NCBI GenBank assembly: GCA_016288005.1
Contig: JAEEXY010000002.1
Span: forward strand, 36,714-100,713
Direction: 5' to 3'
Length of the DNA stretch: 64,000 nucleotides
Source of the DNA: Lachnospiraceae bacterium
GTDB lineage: Bacteria; Bacillota; Clostridia; Lachnospirales; Lachnospiraceae
The notes under the pieces are model-generated. The model was not told the DNA's origin. It saw only the letters and a list, made by a program, of their open reading frames with translations, and made no database searches. The translations under genes and the position numbers were made by a program. Shown one piece after another: positions 33,872 through 41,494 of this stretch (position 1 is the stretch's first letter; each line of letters begins with the position of its first letter).

Positions 33872-34288
33872 TCAAGCCTGTATCTGCACGGCTGTGTTAG
33901 AACAGAAGCGACATTGGGCCTTCGACATCATATTCATGCCCAAAGAAAGGTCGCCTTTGCTGTTGTTCCTGAATCGTATAACCCGGATTATCGCATAAGA
34001 AATAAGCCCCGCAGAGGCCAGTCTGCACAGATCGCCGAGGCGCATCGCGATGCTGGCGGAAGTGATGCTCTTGGAGGTATAAGTGTGTGAATCTTCGATA
34101 TTGACAATGCGGCATCTTTCCTCGTGCGCGGGGCCGGCCATAAGCGGCAGGCTGCAGCGGGAGAGGAGCAGACGCACATTGCGCAAGCAGTACTGAAATA
34201 TAGTCTCCTGCTCGGAGCAGATCTCTGCGCAGAGCCCTGACTGAACGGGAGCAAGGCAGCAGACGGATAACAGAATAAGGATATGCAT
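33872..34288 (-). CDS. Hypothetical Cys-containing protein, possible signal peptide
   Basis: I do not recognise a family with certainty. The 138 residues start with a hydrophobic, signal-like stretch (1-20) and contain about 11 cysteines, an amphipathic helix (about 27-45), a hydrophobic patch near 97-103 and a C-terminal CRFC pair. Codon use resembles neighbouring genes, which is why I list it. No ribosome site precedes the ATG; a TATAAT (34292-34297) lies three bases upstream, so either the message is leaderless or the start is wrong. It reads toward the XRE gene, 104 bases downstream. Confidence 0.5.
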   Translation of the reverse strand: MHILILLSVCCLAPVQSGLCAEICSEQETIFQYCLRNVRLLLSRCSLPLMAGPAHEERCRIVNIEDSHTYTSKSITSASIAMRLGDLCRLASAGLISYAIIRVIRFRNNSKGDLSLGMNMMSKAQCRFCSNTAVQIQA

Positions 34289-34304
34289 CGGATTATAGTA
34301 TTAA

Positions 34305-34332
34305 TTCCCGGCAGTCATCGGACCGCCGGGAA
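34305..34332 (-). terminator. Hairpin after the chemoreceptor gene
   Basis: TTCCCGGC (34305-34312) pairs with GCCGGGAA (34325-34332) around a 12-base loop, 28 bases past the stop codon. The T tract on the minus strand is short, so this is a weak or stabilising terminator. Confidence 0.5.
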
Positions 34333-34359
34333 TCGATCGTGTTAAGTTCTGTTTGCGGT

Positions 34360-36351
34360 TTATACATTAAACCTTTCCGTGGTGTCCTGCAGCGAGGAGA
34401 TGCTGGCCATGACTTCGGCAGTTTCCTCGGATACGGTGGCACTGGATTCGGCTATGCTCTGCATATTGCTGGAGATGTCGTGAACGGCGTCGCCGAGTTC
34501 TGTCTGGGCGGAGCCGATATGCTCGAGCACTTTGTTGATGTCGGAAACGGATGTGTTAACATCCTTGGCGCCCGCACCGAGCTCTTTGCTGATGCTGCTG
34601 TAGTAGTTGGCGTCTTCCATGTAGTTGTTGGCAAGGGTTTCGAGATTATCGTAATCCTTGAGCACATTCTCTGTAAGGAACTTGATGATCTGGGCGCTGA
34701 CTCTCGAGAGAGCCTCGACATTGGCGGTAACTTCACTGGTCAGGGCATCGACTTTCTTAATCTCGTTGCCGGTCGTGGTACTCAGGCTGTTGATCTCGTC
34801 GGCAACCACAGCGAAGCCTCTGCCTGCCTCACCGGCACGCGCGGCCTCGATCGAAGCGTTGAGCGCGAGCAGATTGGTCTGGCTGGCAATACCCTGGATG
34901 GCGGCGGCCACGTCAACGATCTGCTCGATGACCTGTATGCCCTTGAGAGCCTCTTCAAGGTCTGCCTTGGTCTGATTGGTGATGGTCACCGCGTGCTTCT
35001 TGTTGGCGAGAATCTCGGGAACCATAGCCTTAACCCTGCCGATGATCTCATCGGTCTTGTCACTCATTTCCTTAGTATCGGCCGCGAATGACTCGGAAGC
35101 CGTCTGAACCTTGCCGCACAGATCCTCGATACTGCGGATGCTCTGGGTCTGGCTGCCGATGCCGTCCTCGGTGCGCTGCATGGCCTCGTTGATCTCGCCG
35201 ATGCTGTCGTTGATGCTGCTGATCTTATCGGAAGCGGATGTCATCTTTTCCCTGATAAGGAGCGATTCATCTTTGGTCTTATGTATGGTATCGATAACCC
35301 TGCTCTCCAGCTCGGTCTGGAGATAGCGTATCTCTTCAACCTCGGAATCGGTCTTTTTGATATTCCCGCTGCCGATGACCTTTTCCTTAACAAAGGACTT
35401 CATGTCCTCCATGGGAGCGAGCTGGATACCGATGATCTTGGTCATGATGATGATCACCGCGGCAATGGCGATGAGCGCGATGATGATGCCGGTCAGGACC
35501 AGACGGTAACTCGTAGCCTTAACGTTGCGGTGTGGCATCGCAAGACCGAGCTTCCAGTTACATCCGGCGACAACCGAGGTCGCCATGTAATTCTTCTCGG
35601 AATCGTAATCTTTAACGAGGATAACTTCGCTGCCGGGAGCGGCAACGATGGGCGAGATCGCTGACATGACCGACATGACGGAAGTCGCTGAATCTTCACC
35701 GGGCAGATAAGCCTGATTCTCATGCATGATATAGTTGCCGGAAGCATCGATCAGGAATCCGTATTCGCCTTTATCGTAAGGAATGTTATTGACAACGCTC
35801 GAAATGTAGTCAAGAGTAAAGTCCGCGCCGAGCACGCCGGCCAGCTGTCCGTTTCTGTAAACAGGGGTAGCGATCGTGATGCACATGCCGCCGATCAGGA
35901 CGTCCATGTAAGGGTCGGTGACGATCGTGGTGCCCGCAGCCTTGGCTGCTTTGTACCAGCCTCTGGCGGTGGGATCGTAACCCTCGGGAACACCGGCATT
36001 GGGATCCATCTGGATGTGCTGTTTGTCCTCCATGCCGTAATAGAGATTAAGAAATTCGGAATGTCCGGCAGCTTCGGTAGTTACTATGCTCTGGATGTGC
36101 TCTCTGTCATAGGAACTGTCGGGAAGCGCGGTAAATGCGGCTGCGCCTGCGGCGTTGAGTCCCTTTTCCATCTCGATCCAGCTGTTGATCGAATTGGCGT
36201 ATTTATCCGCGTTGATCTGCAGCTGGTTTGTTAAACCGTCGGTGACCCTGCTGCCCGCGGTGCCGACTACGACAGCCGTGGATACGAGCATGGCCGCTAC
36301 AACAATGAGAATAACAACTAATGTAAGTCTTCCTTTAATTGTACTCGTCAT
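34360..36351 (-). CDS. Methyl-accepting chemotaxis protein with dCache domain carrying an amino-acid motif
   Basis: Transmembrane chemoreceptor of 663 residues: TM1 (about 9-30), an extracellular dCache_1 domain (about 38-280), TM2 (about 283-305), a HAMP-like linker and a signalling domain with the tip [20 protein letters not shown]. The ligand pocket shows Y125, R130, W132, Y133 and D177, matching in identity and spacing the amino-acid-binding signature of dCache_1 receptors such as PctA. GGAG lies 12 bases before the ATG at 36351; the ATG at 36363 abuts the site and is less likely. It has its own strong promoter. Its presence implies a motile cell. Confidence 0.92.
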   Translation of the reverse strand: MTSTIKGRLTLVVILIVVAAMLVSTAVVVGTAGSRVTDGLTNQLQINADKYANSINSWIEMEKGLNAAGAAAFTALPDSSYDREHIQSIVTTEAAGHSEFLNLYYGMEDKQHIQMDPNAGVPEGYDPTARGWYKAAKAAGTTIVTDPYMDVLIGGMCITIATPVYRNGQLAGVLGADFTLDYISSVVNNIPYDKGEYGFLIDASGNYIMHENQAYLPGEDSATSVMSVMSAISPIVAAPGSEVILVKDYDSEKNYMATSVVAGCNWKLGLAMPHRNVKATSYRLVLTGIIIALIAIAAVIIIMTKIIGIQLAPMEDMKSFVKEKVIGSGNIKKTDSEVEEIRYLQTELESRVIDTIHKTKDESLLIREKMTSASDKISSINDSIGEINEAMQRTEDGIGSQTQSIRSIEDLCGKVQTASESFAADTKEMSDKTDEIIGRVKAMVPEILANKKHAVTITNQTKADLEEALKGIQVIEQIVDVAAAIQGIASQTNLLALNASIEAARAGEAGRGFAVVADEINSLSTTTGNEIKKVDALTSEVTANVEALSRVSAQIIKFLTENVLKDYDNLETLANNYMEDANYYSSISKELGAGAKDVNTSVSDINKVLEHIGSAQTELGDAVHDISSNMQSIAESSATVSEETAEVMASISSLQDTTERFNV

Positions 36352-36392
36352 ATCGTGTAACATCTCCTTTGACTTCAGCTTTTAATTACAGA

Positions 36393-36421
36393 ATTATGCC
36401 GAAACGCAGCGGAAATGTCAA
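36393..36421 (-). promoter_or_regulatory. Promoter of the chemoreceptor gene
   Basis: On the minus strand TTGACA (36416-36421), a 17-base spacer, then CATAAT (36393-36398). This is a housekeeping-type promoter; no sigma-28 motif is seen. Confidence 0.75.
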
Positions 36422-36500
36422 TAATATTTTTAATTATGGAGAAAATGTAAACCATTTTGTTTATAAAGGATAAGAAATTTATGGGAAATAAACCCGGAGT

Positions 36501-37553
36501 TCATCCCGGAATAAATTGTAAGGATAGTTTTGCATTTAATTCGCCAACGCTTTCAGAAAGTTCCGCCGCGAGCTCGGCGTAGCGCTCGTTCTGCAGCCGC
36601 AGATGGCATTTGCCGTAGCCTGCGCCCGTGATATGGTCATCGCGCGCGCTCTGCAGGATATGGAGATATTTGGCGGTGTCGGAGCGGTCGGCATTATCGA
36701 TCAGATGCTTTCCGGATTTGCCGTAATTGCGGCAGTTTACGGGCAGGTGACCGCCGCGGGCGATCAGATGGTCGGACAGGATGACGCCGTCTCTTTCGGA
36801 CGCCCAGAGTTTGTCGGCAAGGTCCGAGCACATTTCGCGGATCGTATCAACGGATGCGGACCGGCTGCAGCGGGATTTGATCTTTAGGATCGACTGCCTG
36901 ATGTATCTGTCCTGCTCGCAGTCGGCGGCCAGCGCGCGGAGCTGCTTTAAGCCTCTGCAAAAGATGCTGATCTCGGTGCGGTCGAAAAGGTCCAGAAGAC
37001 AGGAGGTGAGCTCGCGGCCGATAACGGCGGTCTGCAGCAGGTCAGACTCGAGTGCCAGCCGGGCTTTCTGCGTATACATATCGGCTGCGGGCGTGATGCG
37101 GACACCTTCGGACAGGGCCGTCCGGCCGGTGTGCGGCAATGCTTCCGTGCCGCGCGTTACCGAGAGCTGTTCTTCATCGTCGTCTTCAAGAAAAAAATGC
37201 GCAAAGGGGCTTTCGCTGATATCGTGAGATGAGTCAACAACCGTGACAGTCTGGCCTTTGTTCAGCTTCAATGCCTCGCAGCAGTAGTCTTTTGTCTCAG
37301 AATCAAGAACGGAAGCCAGAAGGCTCAGAGAGCTGATCCTGACTTCCTGCAGCTGCGGGTTGTTGCGAATATCCAGTACCGTAAGATGCTTGGTATAGTC
37401 GCTCAGATCGATGCAGCCTTTGATGTCCAGTCCGTTCAGATACAGACGGCTTAAAAAGCCCTTGGAGTTAAAACCGCACCGGTTGATAAGAATATTTTCG
37501 TTTTGTTCGCCGGGCATGCCCAGCGTATTTGCCAAATCCTTTATAAGCTGCAT
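36501..37553 (-). CDS. Hypothetical protein with leucine-rich-repeat-like N-terminus
   Basis: Not recognised. The 350 residues show an N-terminal part (about 35-75) with leucine-rich-repeat-like strands (LYLNGLDIKGCIDLSDY, then LTVLDIRNNPQLQEVRI as separate turns), an acidic patch FLEDDDEEQ near 120-128, and a long helical C-terminal half. No membrane or signal segment is present. GGGTGGGG precedes the ATG. It lies 41 bases after the SufB stop in the same direction, so it is probably the last gene of the receiver-Hpt/sufC/sufB operon. A link to iron-sulfur assembly is suggested by position only. Confidence 0.7.
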   Translation of the reverse strand: MQLIKDLANTLGMPGEQNENILINRCGFNSKGFLSRLYLNGLDIKGCIDLSDYTKHLTVLDIRNNPQLQEVRISSLSLLASVLDSETKDYCCEALKLNKGQTVTVVDSSHDISESPFAHFFLEDDDEEQLSVTRGTEALPHTGRTALSEGVRITPAADMYTQKARLALESDLLQTAVIGRELTSCLLDLFDRTEISIFCRGLKQLRALAADCEQDRYIRQSILKIKSRCSRSASVDTIREMCSDLADKLWASERDGVILSDHLIARGGHLPVNCRNYGKSGKHLIDNADRSDTAKYLHILQSARDDHITGAGYGKCHLRLQNERYAELAAELSESVGELNAKLSLQFIPG

Positions 37554-37594
37554 AGTGTCCCCACCCTTATGCCGCCTCTCCGGAAGAGACGCTG

Positions 37595-38512
37595 TTATTT
37601 CAGGAATCCGTTTACGATCATGGCCTCGGCTTCCTCTTCGGTAAGGCCCAGAGTCATGAGCTTCGTGATCTGCTCGCCCGCGATCTTGCCGATGGCTGCC
37701 TCATGGATCAGGGAAGCGTCAACATTGTTCGCCGCCAGTGCGGGGATCGCGTCCACGCGGGCATTGTCCATGATGATGGCGTCGCACTCGGAGTGTCCGT
37801 GGCAGTTGGAATTGCCGCGGATATGGGAGCGGAAAACCTGCTCGGAGCTGTCGCAGGCTACGGAACGGGAGATGAGGTTGCAGCCGCAGCCGTCACCGTT
37901 CAAGTCCACGTCGAAATTGGTCTCGGCATGCTGTTTTCCGTGGGTCATGATCTTTTCTTTGACGACGAGAGTCGCGTCTGCGGCAACATCGCCCTTTGTC
38001 TCGCGGATCGTCGAATCAACGCCCTTGATCTGGACCGTCTCCATCTCGAGATAGGAGCCTTCGTCGAGGTGCACGATCGTCTGGGGGTTCAGCACGATCT
38101 CGCCGTTGCCGTCGCCCTCTCCGTAATGCTTCTCGACATAGCGTACCTTTGAATGCTTTCCCACGAAAAATGTGTGGATGCCGTCATGCTCGGACTTCTG
38201 CGTGCCGCAGTTGTGGATGCCGCAGCCGGCGATGATCGTAATATCGCAGTTTTCTCCGATGAAAAAGTCGTTGTATACCGACTCGGTAAGTCCGGTCTCG
38301 CTGATGATGACGGGGATGTGCACGCTCTCTCTGACGGTGCCGTCCTTGATCCTGATATCGATGCCGGGCTTATCCTCTTTGGTGGTTATCTCAATATTTG
38401 CGGTGGAGCGGCGTCCCGCGCCCTCACCGTTTGAGCGGATATTGTAGGCACCTTCGGGAACCTCGTGAAGGTCGGCCACTTCCGCAAGTAATCTCTTCTG
38501 TATCTCGTCCAT
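37595..38512 (-). CDS. sufB: SufB/SufD-family Fe-S assembly scaffold, minimal SmsB-like form
   Basis: Scaffold protein of a SUF-type iron-sulfur assembly system. At 305 residues it is much shorter than SufB (about 470) and has the beta-helix core with conserved HNCGTQKSEHDGIHTFF-type positions (His, Cys, Gly), a SRSVACDSSEQVFRS pattern, the NCHGHSECDAIIMD loop and the acidic LAANNVDASLIHEAAIGKI end typical of the family. With the adjacent SufC it resembles the two-gene SUF-like minimal system (SmsC-SmsB) of anaerobes. AAGGG precedes the ATG at 38512; the ATG at 38530 would add six residues. Confidence 0.9.
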   Translation of the reverse strand: MDEIQKRLLAEVADLHEVPEGAYNIRSNGEGAGRRSTANIEITTKEDKPGIDIRIKDGTVRESVHIPVIISETGLTESVYNDFFIGENCDITIIAGCGIHNCGTQKSEHDGIHTFFVGKHSKVRYVEKHYGEGDGNGEIVLNPQTIVHLDEGSYLEMETVQIKGVDSTIRETKGDVAADATLVVKEKIMTHGKQHAETNFDVDLNGDGCGCNLISRSVACDSSEQVFRSHIRGNSNCHGHSECDAIIMDNARVDAIPALAANNVDASLIHEAAIGKIAGEQITKLMTLGLTEEEAEAMIVNGFLK

Positions 38513-38568
38513 TTTATCCCTTTTCCGCATCCGGATGACTATGCGCCCGGACGCCGTTATGTAAGTGT

Positions 38569-39309
38569 TTATACTGCCGCGGCCTTGCTGCAGCCGGGCT
38601 TAGCGATATTGCCGTTCATGAGCAGCGGCATGATCTCATCCTTTGAGCCGGACTTTACTATCTGTCCGTCGGCTAAGAGGATGATCTCGTCAGCTATATT
38701 TATGATCCTCTCCTGATGGGAAATGATCACTATCGAGCCGTGGGTCTCATCATGAAGCTTTTCGAATACCTTGATCAGGTTGTTGAAGCTCCAGAGGTCG
38801 ATGCCGGCTTCCGGCTCGTCGAAAACGGTGAATTGGGACTTGCGCGCAAGCGTCATAGCGATCTCTATGCGCTTTAACTCTCCGCCGGAGAGGGAAGCGT
38901 TGACCTCGCGGTTGATGTAGTCGCGCGCGCAGAGGCCTACCTGCGAAAGGTAGTCGCAGACGTCGGCGTTCATGTCCTTGTCCGCGGGGCCGTTGGCTGC
39001 AAGCTTGATCAGGTCCTTAACGGTGATGCCCTTAAAGCGGATCGGCTGCTGGAAAGCGAAGCTGATGCCGAGATTGGCCCTCTCGGTGATCGAAAGGGAG
39101 GTGATGTCGCGGCCGTTGTAAAGGAGCTTTCCGGATTCGGGAGTGTAGATCCCGGCGATGATCTTCGCCAGAGATGATTTGCCGCTGCCGTTGGGGCCCG
39201 TGATAACGTAAAATTTGTTGTCTCCGAGAGTCAGGCTGACATCCCTGAGGATGTCCTTATCACCGTTCTCATCGGAGGCCGAATAGGTAATGTTTTGTAA
39301 TTCGAGCAT
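38569..39309 (-). CDS. sufC: SufC-family ABC ATPase, SmsC-like
   Basis: Cytoplasmic ATPase powering Fe-S cluster assembly with its SufB partner. The 246 residues contain Walker A GPNGSGKS (38-45), the Q-loop FAFQQP, signature SLSGGELKRIEIA and Walker B VFDEPEAGIDLWSF, then the ISHQERI switch. The DEPEAGIDLWSF form differs from the usual SufC DETDSGLD and fits the minimal anaerobic type. GGAG precedes the ATG by six bases. It is followed by SufB (56-base gap) and preceded by a receiver-Hpt gene (60-base gap). No sufS, sufU or sufD is present in the window. Confidence 0.92.
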   Translation of the reverse strand: MLELQNITYSASDENGDKDILRDVSLTLGDNKFYVITGPNGSGKSSLAKIIAGIYTPESGKLLYNGRDITSLSITERANLGISFAFQQPIRFKGITVKDLIKLAANGPADKDMNADVCDYLSQVGLCARDYINREVNASLSGGELKRIEIAMTLARKSQFTVFDEPEAGIDLWSFNNLIKVFEKLHDETHGSIVIISHQERIINIADEIILLADGQIVKSGSKDEIMPLLMNGNIAKPGCSKAAAV

Positions 39310-39369
39310 GTGTATCTCCGTTCTTGCGGACAGTTCCGCTGTTTATATGATCGGTACGGCAAAAAGCCG

Positions 39370-40326
39370 TCAGCGCAGAAGACGGACCGTAAGTTCCTTG
39401 ATCTCTTCAAGCCATTCGGAGGTGAGCTGTATGTCACCGTCGCCCAGAGACTCGAGCGCATGGTCTGCATAACGCAGCAACTTCTCGAGTTCGTCTTTCC
39501 GGACCGCGGAAGGAGCCTCGCTCTGCTCCGCGGCAGCGGCCGGTTCCTCTTCCCCGGGCATGATATCGTCGGCTACGTCCAGCAGCTCGGGCCTCATCTG
39601 CTCGAGCGCGTACAGCAGCTTCGGAGTATCGACAAGGACGGTCATTTTGTTGTCCTCATCGTTTTTGCCGTTAGGAACGGCGCCGGTAATGGCTTTTCCG
39701 GTGAATTCAAGTACTTTTGCGGCTTCGGCGAGCTCATTCGCGTTGATGATCTTGCATTCGCCCTTGATGCGGTGAACCTCGACCGTGTATTCCTCGTAGT
39801 CGGCCGCGTTCAGGGCTGCGTCGATGCGGGCTCTCTTTGCGGGAATGTCTTCGCAGAAGATCCGCACCAGTTCGGCAAAGCCTTCGGGGTCCTCGGCAAG
39901 CGCCGCGTCCAGGCTCTCGTCCGAAATGCCGTGAACTCTCGGAGTCCACTCGGACATGACCTTTTTAAGGTCCTCCGCCTGCAGCGGTTTGGTCAGGACA
40001 CCGTTGGCGCCGCTCGCGATCATTTCCGCGACAAGCTCCTCATTTTCCTCGGCAGTCAGGATGATGATCGGCAGATTGGCATAATAACCCCTCCGCTGTC
40101 CGCCCGCCATGCGACGGATGACCTCTACCGTCTCGATACCGTTCATGCCGGGCATGAGGTAATCGATCAGTACCAGATCGTAATCCCGTCTGGACAGAGC
40201 GGTGAAAGCGGCATCTGCGCCGGAAACATAGTCTCCCGATATTCCGAAGCTGTTAAGCAGCATCTCCGTGACACGGAGGCTCAGCTCGCTGTCGTCCACC
40301 ACCAGAAAATGTTTTTTGGATTTCAC
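39370..40326 (-). CDS. Response regulator receiver fused to a histidine phosphotransfer (Hpt) domain
   Basis: Cytoplasmic two-component relay protein of 318 residues. The receiver domain (1-125) has D11/D12, phospho-acceptor D55 (VLIDYLMPG), T91 and K113. A linker leads to an Hpt domain (about 130-230) with H185 in VHRIKGECK. There is no kinase core and no DNA-binding domain. The C-terminal 90 residues are acidic and helical. The start is GTG at 40326 with GAGG upstream. A strong promoter precedes it and it appears to lead the sufC-sufB operon. The partner kinase is not in the window. Confidence 0.9.
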   Translation of the reverse strand: MKSKKHFLVVDDSELSLRVTEMLLNSFGISGDYVSGADAAFTALSRRDYDLVLIDYLMPGMNGIETVEVIRRMAGGQRRGYYANLPIIILTAEENEELVAEMIASGANGVLTKPLQAEDLKKVMSEWTPRVHGISDESLDAALAEDPEGFAELVRIFCEDIPAKRARIDAALNAADYEEYTVEVHRIKGECKIINANELAEAAKVLEFTGKAITGAVPNGKNDEDNKMTVLVDTPKLLYALEQMRPELLDVADDIMPGEEEPAAAAEQSEAPSAVRKDELEKLLRYADHALESLGDGDIQLTSEWLEEIKELTVRLLR

Positions 40327-40362
40327 TTTTGCGCCTCGCTTAAGTGCTGTAATTCGCCAATT

Positions 40363-40391
40363 ATCATATCATCTAAGGGATGTGGTGTCAA
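40363..40391 (-). promoter_or_regulatory. Promoter of the receiver-Hpt/sufC/sufB operon
   Basis: On the minus strand a perfect TTGACA (40386-40391), a 17-base spacer, then TATGAT (40363-40368). One of the strongest promoters in the window. Confidence 0.8.
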
Positions 40392-40481
40392 TCGCGCGCC
40401 CCGCCCGAAAGCGCCTGTTTTTAGCGGATTTTATGATAAGTTAAGAGTTATTCACAGATATTTTATTTGAGTGAAAGTGAT

Positions 40482-40510
40482 TTGAATGTTAACATGATTT
40501 GAGGTATAAT
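40482..40510 (+). promoter_or_regulatory. Promoter of the DUF3737 gene
   Basis: TTGAAT (40482-40487), a 17-base spacer, then a perfect TATAAT (40505-40510). Confidence 0.75.
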
Positions 40511-40576
40511 GTTATTTGTAGTTTTATACGCGGAAAGGATGATGAGCTGCAGCATGAATTGCAGCCAAGGTGAAAG

Positions 40577-41452
40577 ATGACAGAATTCAAAAACGAGAAG
40601 TTTACCGGTGAGCGTGCCTGTTTTGCGACACACGGCGCGAGGTTCGACGGATGTATCTTTTCGGACGGAGAGTCGCCCTTAAAGGAGAGCGGTGACTTAG
40701 AGCTTAAGACCTGTATGTTCAGGTGGAAATATCCGCTCTGGTACTGTAATAATGTCACTGTAGAGGATTCGAGCTGGTTCGAGATGGCCAGAGCCGGTGT
40801 ATGGTATACGAACGATATCAAAGTTAAGGATTCGATGCTCCAGGCACCGAAGAATTTCAGACGCTGCAGCGGCGTCGGGCTCGAAAACGTTACTTTTACG
40901 CATGCGGCCGAGACTCTCTGGAGCTGCGATCACGTTAAGATGAAAAACGTTCGCGCAAAGGGCGATTACTTTGCGATGAACTCGCACGATATGGAGATCG
41001 ACGGACTGGAGCTGGACGGCAACTATTCGTTCGACGGCGTTTACAATGTCACCGTCAGGAACTCCAGACTGCTCTCGAAGGATTCCTTCTGGAACAGCGA
41101 GAACGTTACGGTATACGATTCGTTCATTTCCGGCGAGTATCTCGGCTGGAATTCAAAGAACCTTACGCTGGTCAACTGCACTATAGAGTCCCTGCAGGGC
41201 ATGTGCTATATAGACAATCTTAAGATGATCAACTGCAGGCTGCTCGACACCACGCTCGCGTTTGAGTATTCAGATGTTGACGCCGAGATATGCTCGGGCA
41301 TCGAGAGCGTATTCAATCCAAAGTCGGGCACGATCCGCGCCGAGCGTATCGGTGAGCTGATCATGGAAAAGGACCAGATCGATCCTTCAAAGACTAAGAT
41401 AGTCTGCAGCGATATCGCGAAGAATACCGACAGGGTCATCTGGAGACAGTAA
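40577..41452 (+). CDS. DUF3737 family protein, right-handed beta-helix
   Basis: Conserved protein of unknown function, 291 residues, widespread in Firmicutes. Nearly the whole length consists of short repeats that read like beta-helix rungs, alternating aromatic or hydrophobic positions with Asn, Asp and Ser (WYCNNVTVEDSSW, FWNSENVTVYDSF, GWNSKNLTLVNC). No signal or membrane segment. AAGGTG precedes the ATG. It has its own strong promoter. A 12-bp palindrome follows immediately and may end it or control the next gene. Confidence 0.88.
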   Translation: MTEFKNEKFTGERACFATHGARFDGCIFSDGESPLKESGDLELKTCMFRWKYPLWYCNNVTVEDSSWFEMARAGVWYTNDIKVKDSMLQAPKNFRRCSGVGLENVTFTHAAETLWSCDHVKMKNVRAKGDYFAMNSHDMEIDGLELDGNYSFDGVYNVTVRNSRLLSKDSFWNSENVTVYDSFISGEYLGWNSKNLTLVNCTIESLQGMCYIDNLKMINCRLLDTTLAFEYSDVDAEICSGIESVFNPKSGTIRAERIGELIMEKDQIDPSKTKIVCSDIAKNTDRVIWRQ

Positions 41453-41475
41453 GAGCTTAAGCTCACTGCTATAAT
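41453..41475 (+). promoter_or_regulatory. Extended -10 promoter with palindrome, upstream of the PatB-HAD fusion
   Basis: TGCTATAAT (41467-41475) is an extended -10 element; the -35 region is poor. Directly upstream is the perfect palindrome GAGCTTAAGCTC (41453-41464), placed where a repressor would block the promoter. Confidence 0.5.
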
Positions 41476-41494
41476 GGGTATGGGGGAAAACAAA

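Noticed and set aside
34339..35091. 250-codon plus-strand frame opposite the chemoreceptor signalling domain
   Set aside because: Gly/Val-rich shadow of the coiled-coil region; no ribosome site.
39310..40470. 386-codon plus-strand frame opposite the receiver-Hpt gene
   Set aside because: It is the shadow of a well-supported minus-strand gene with all receiver and Hpt residues.
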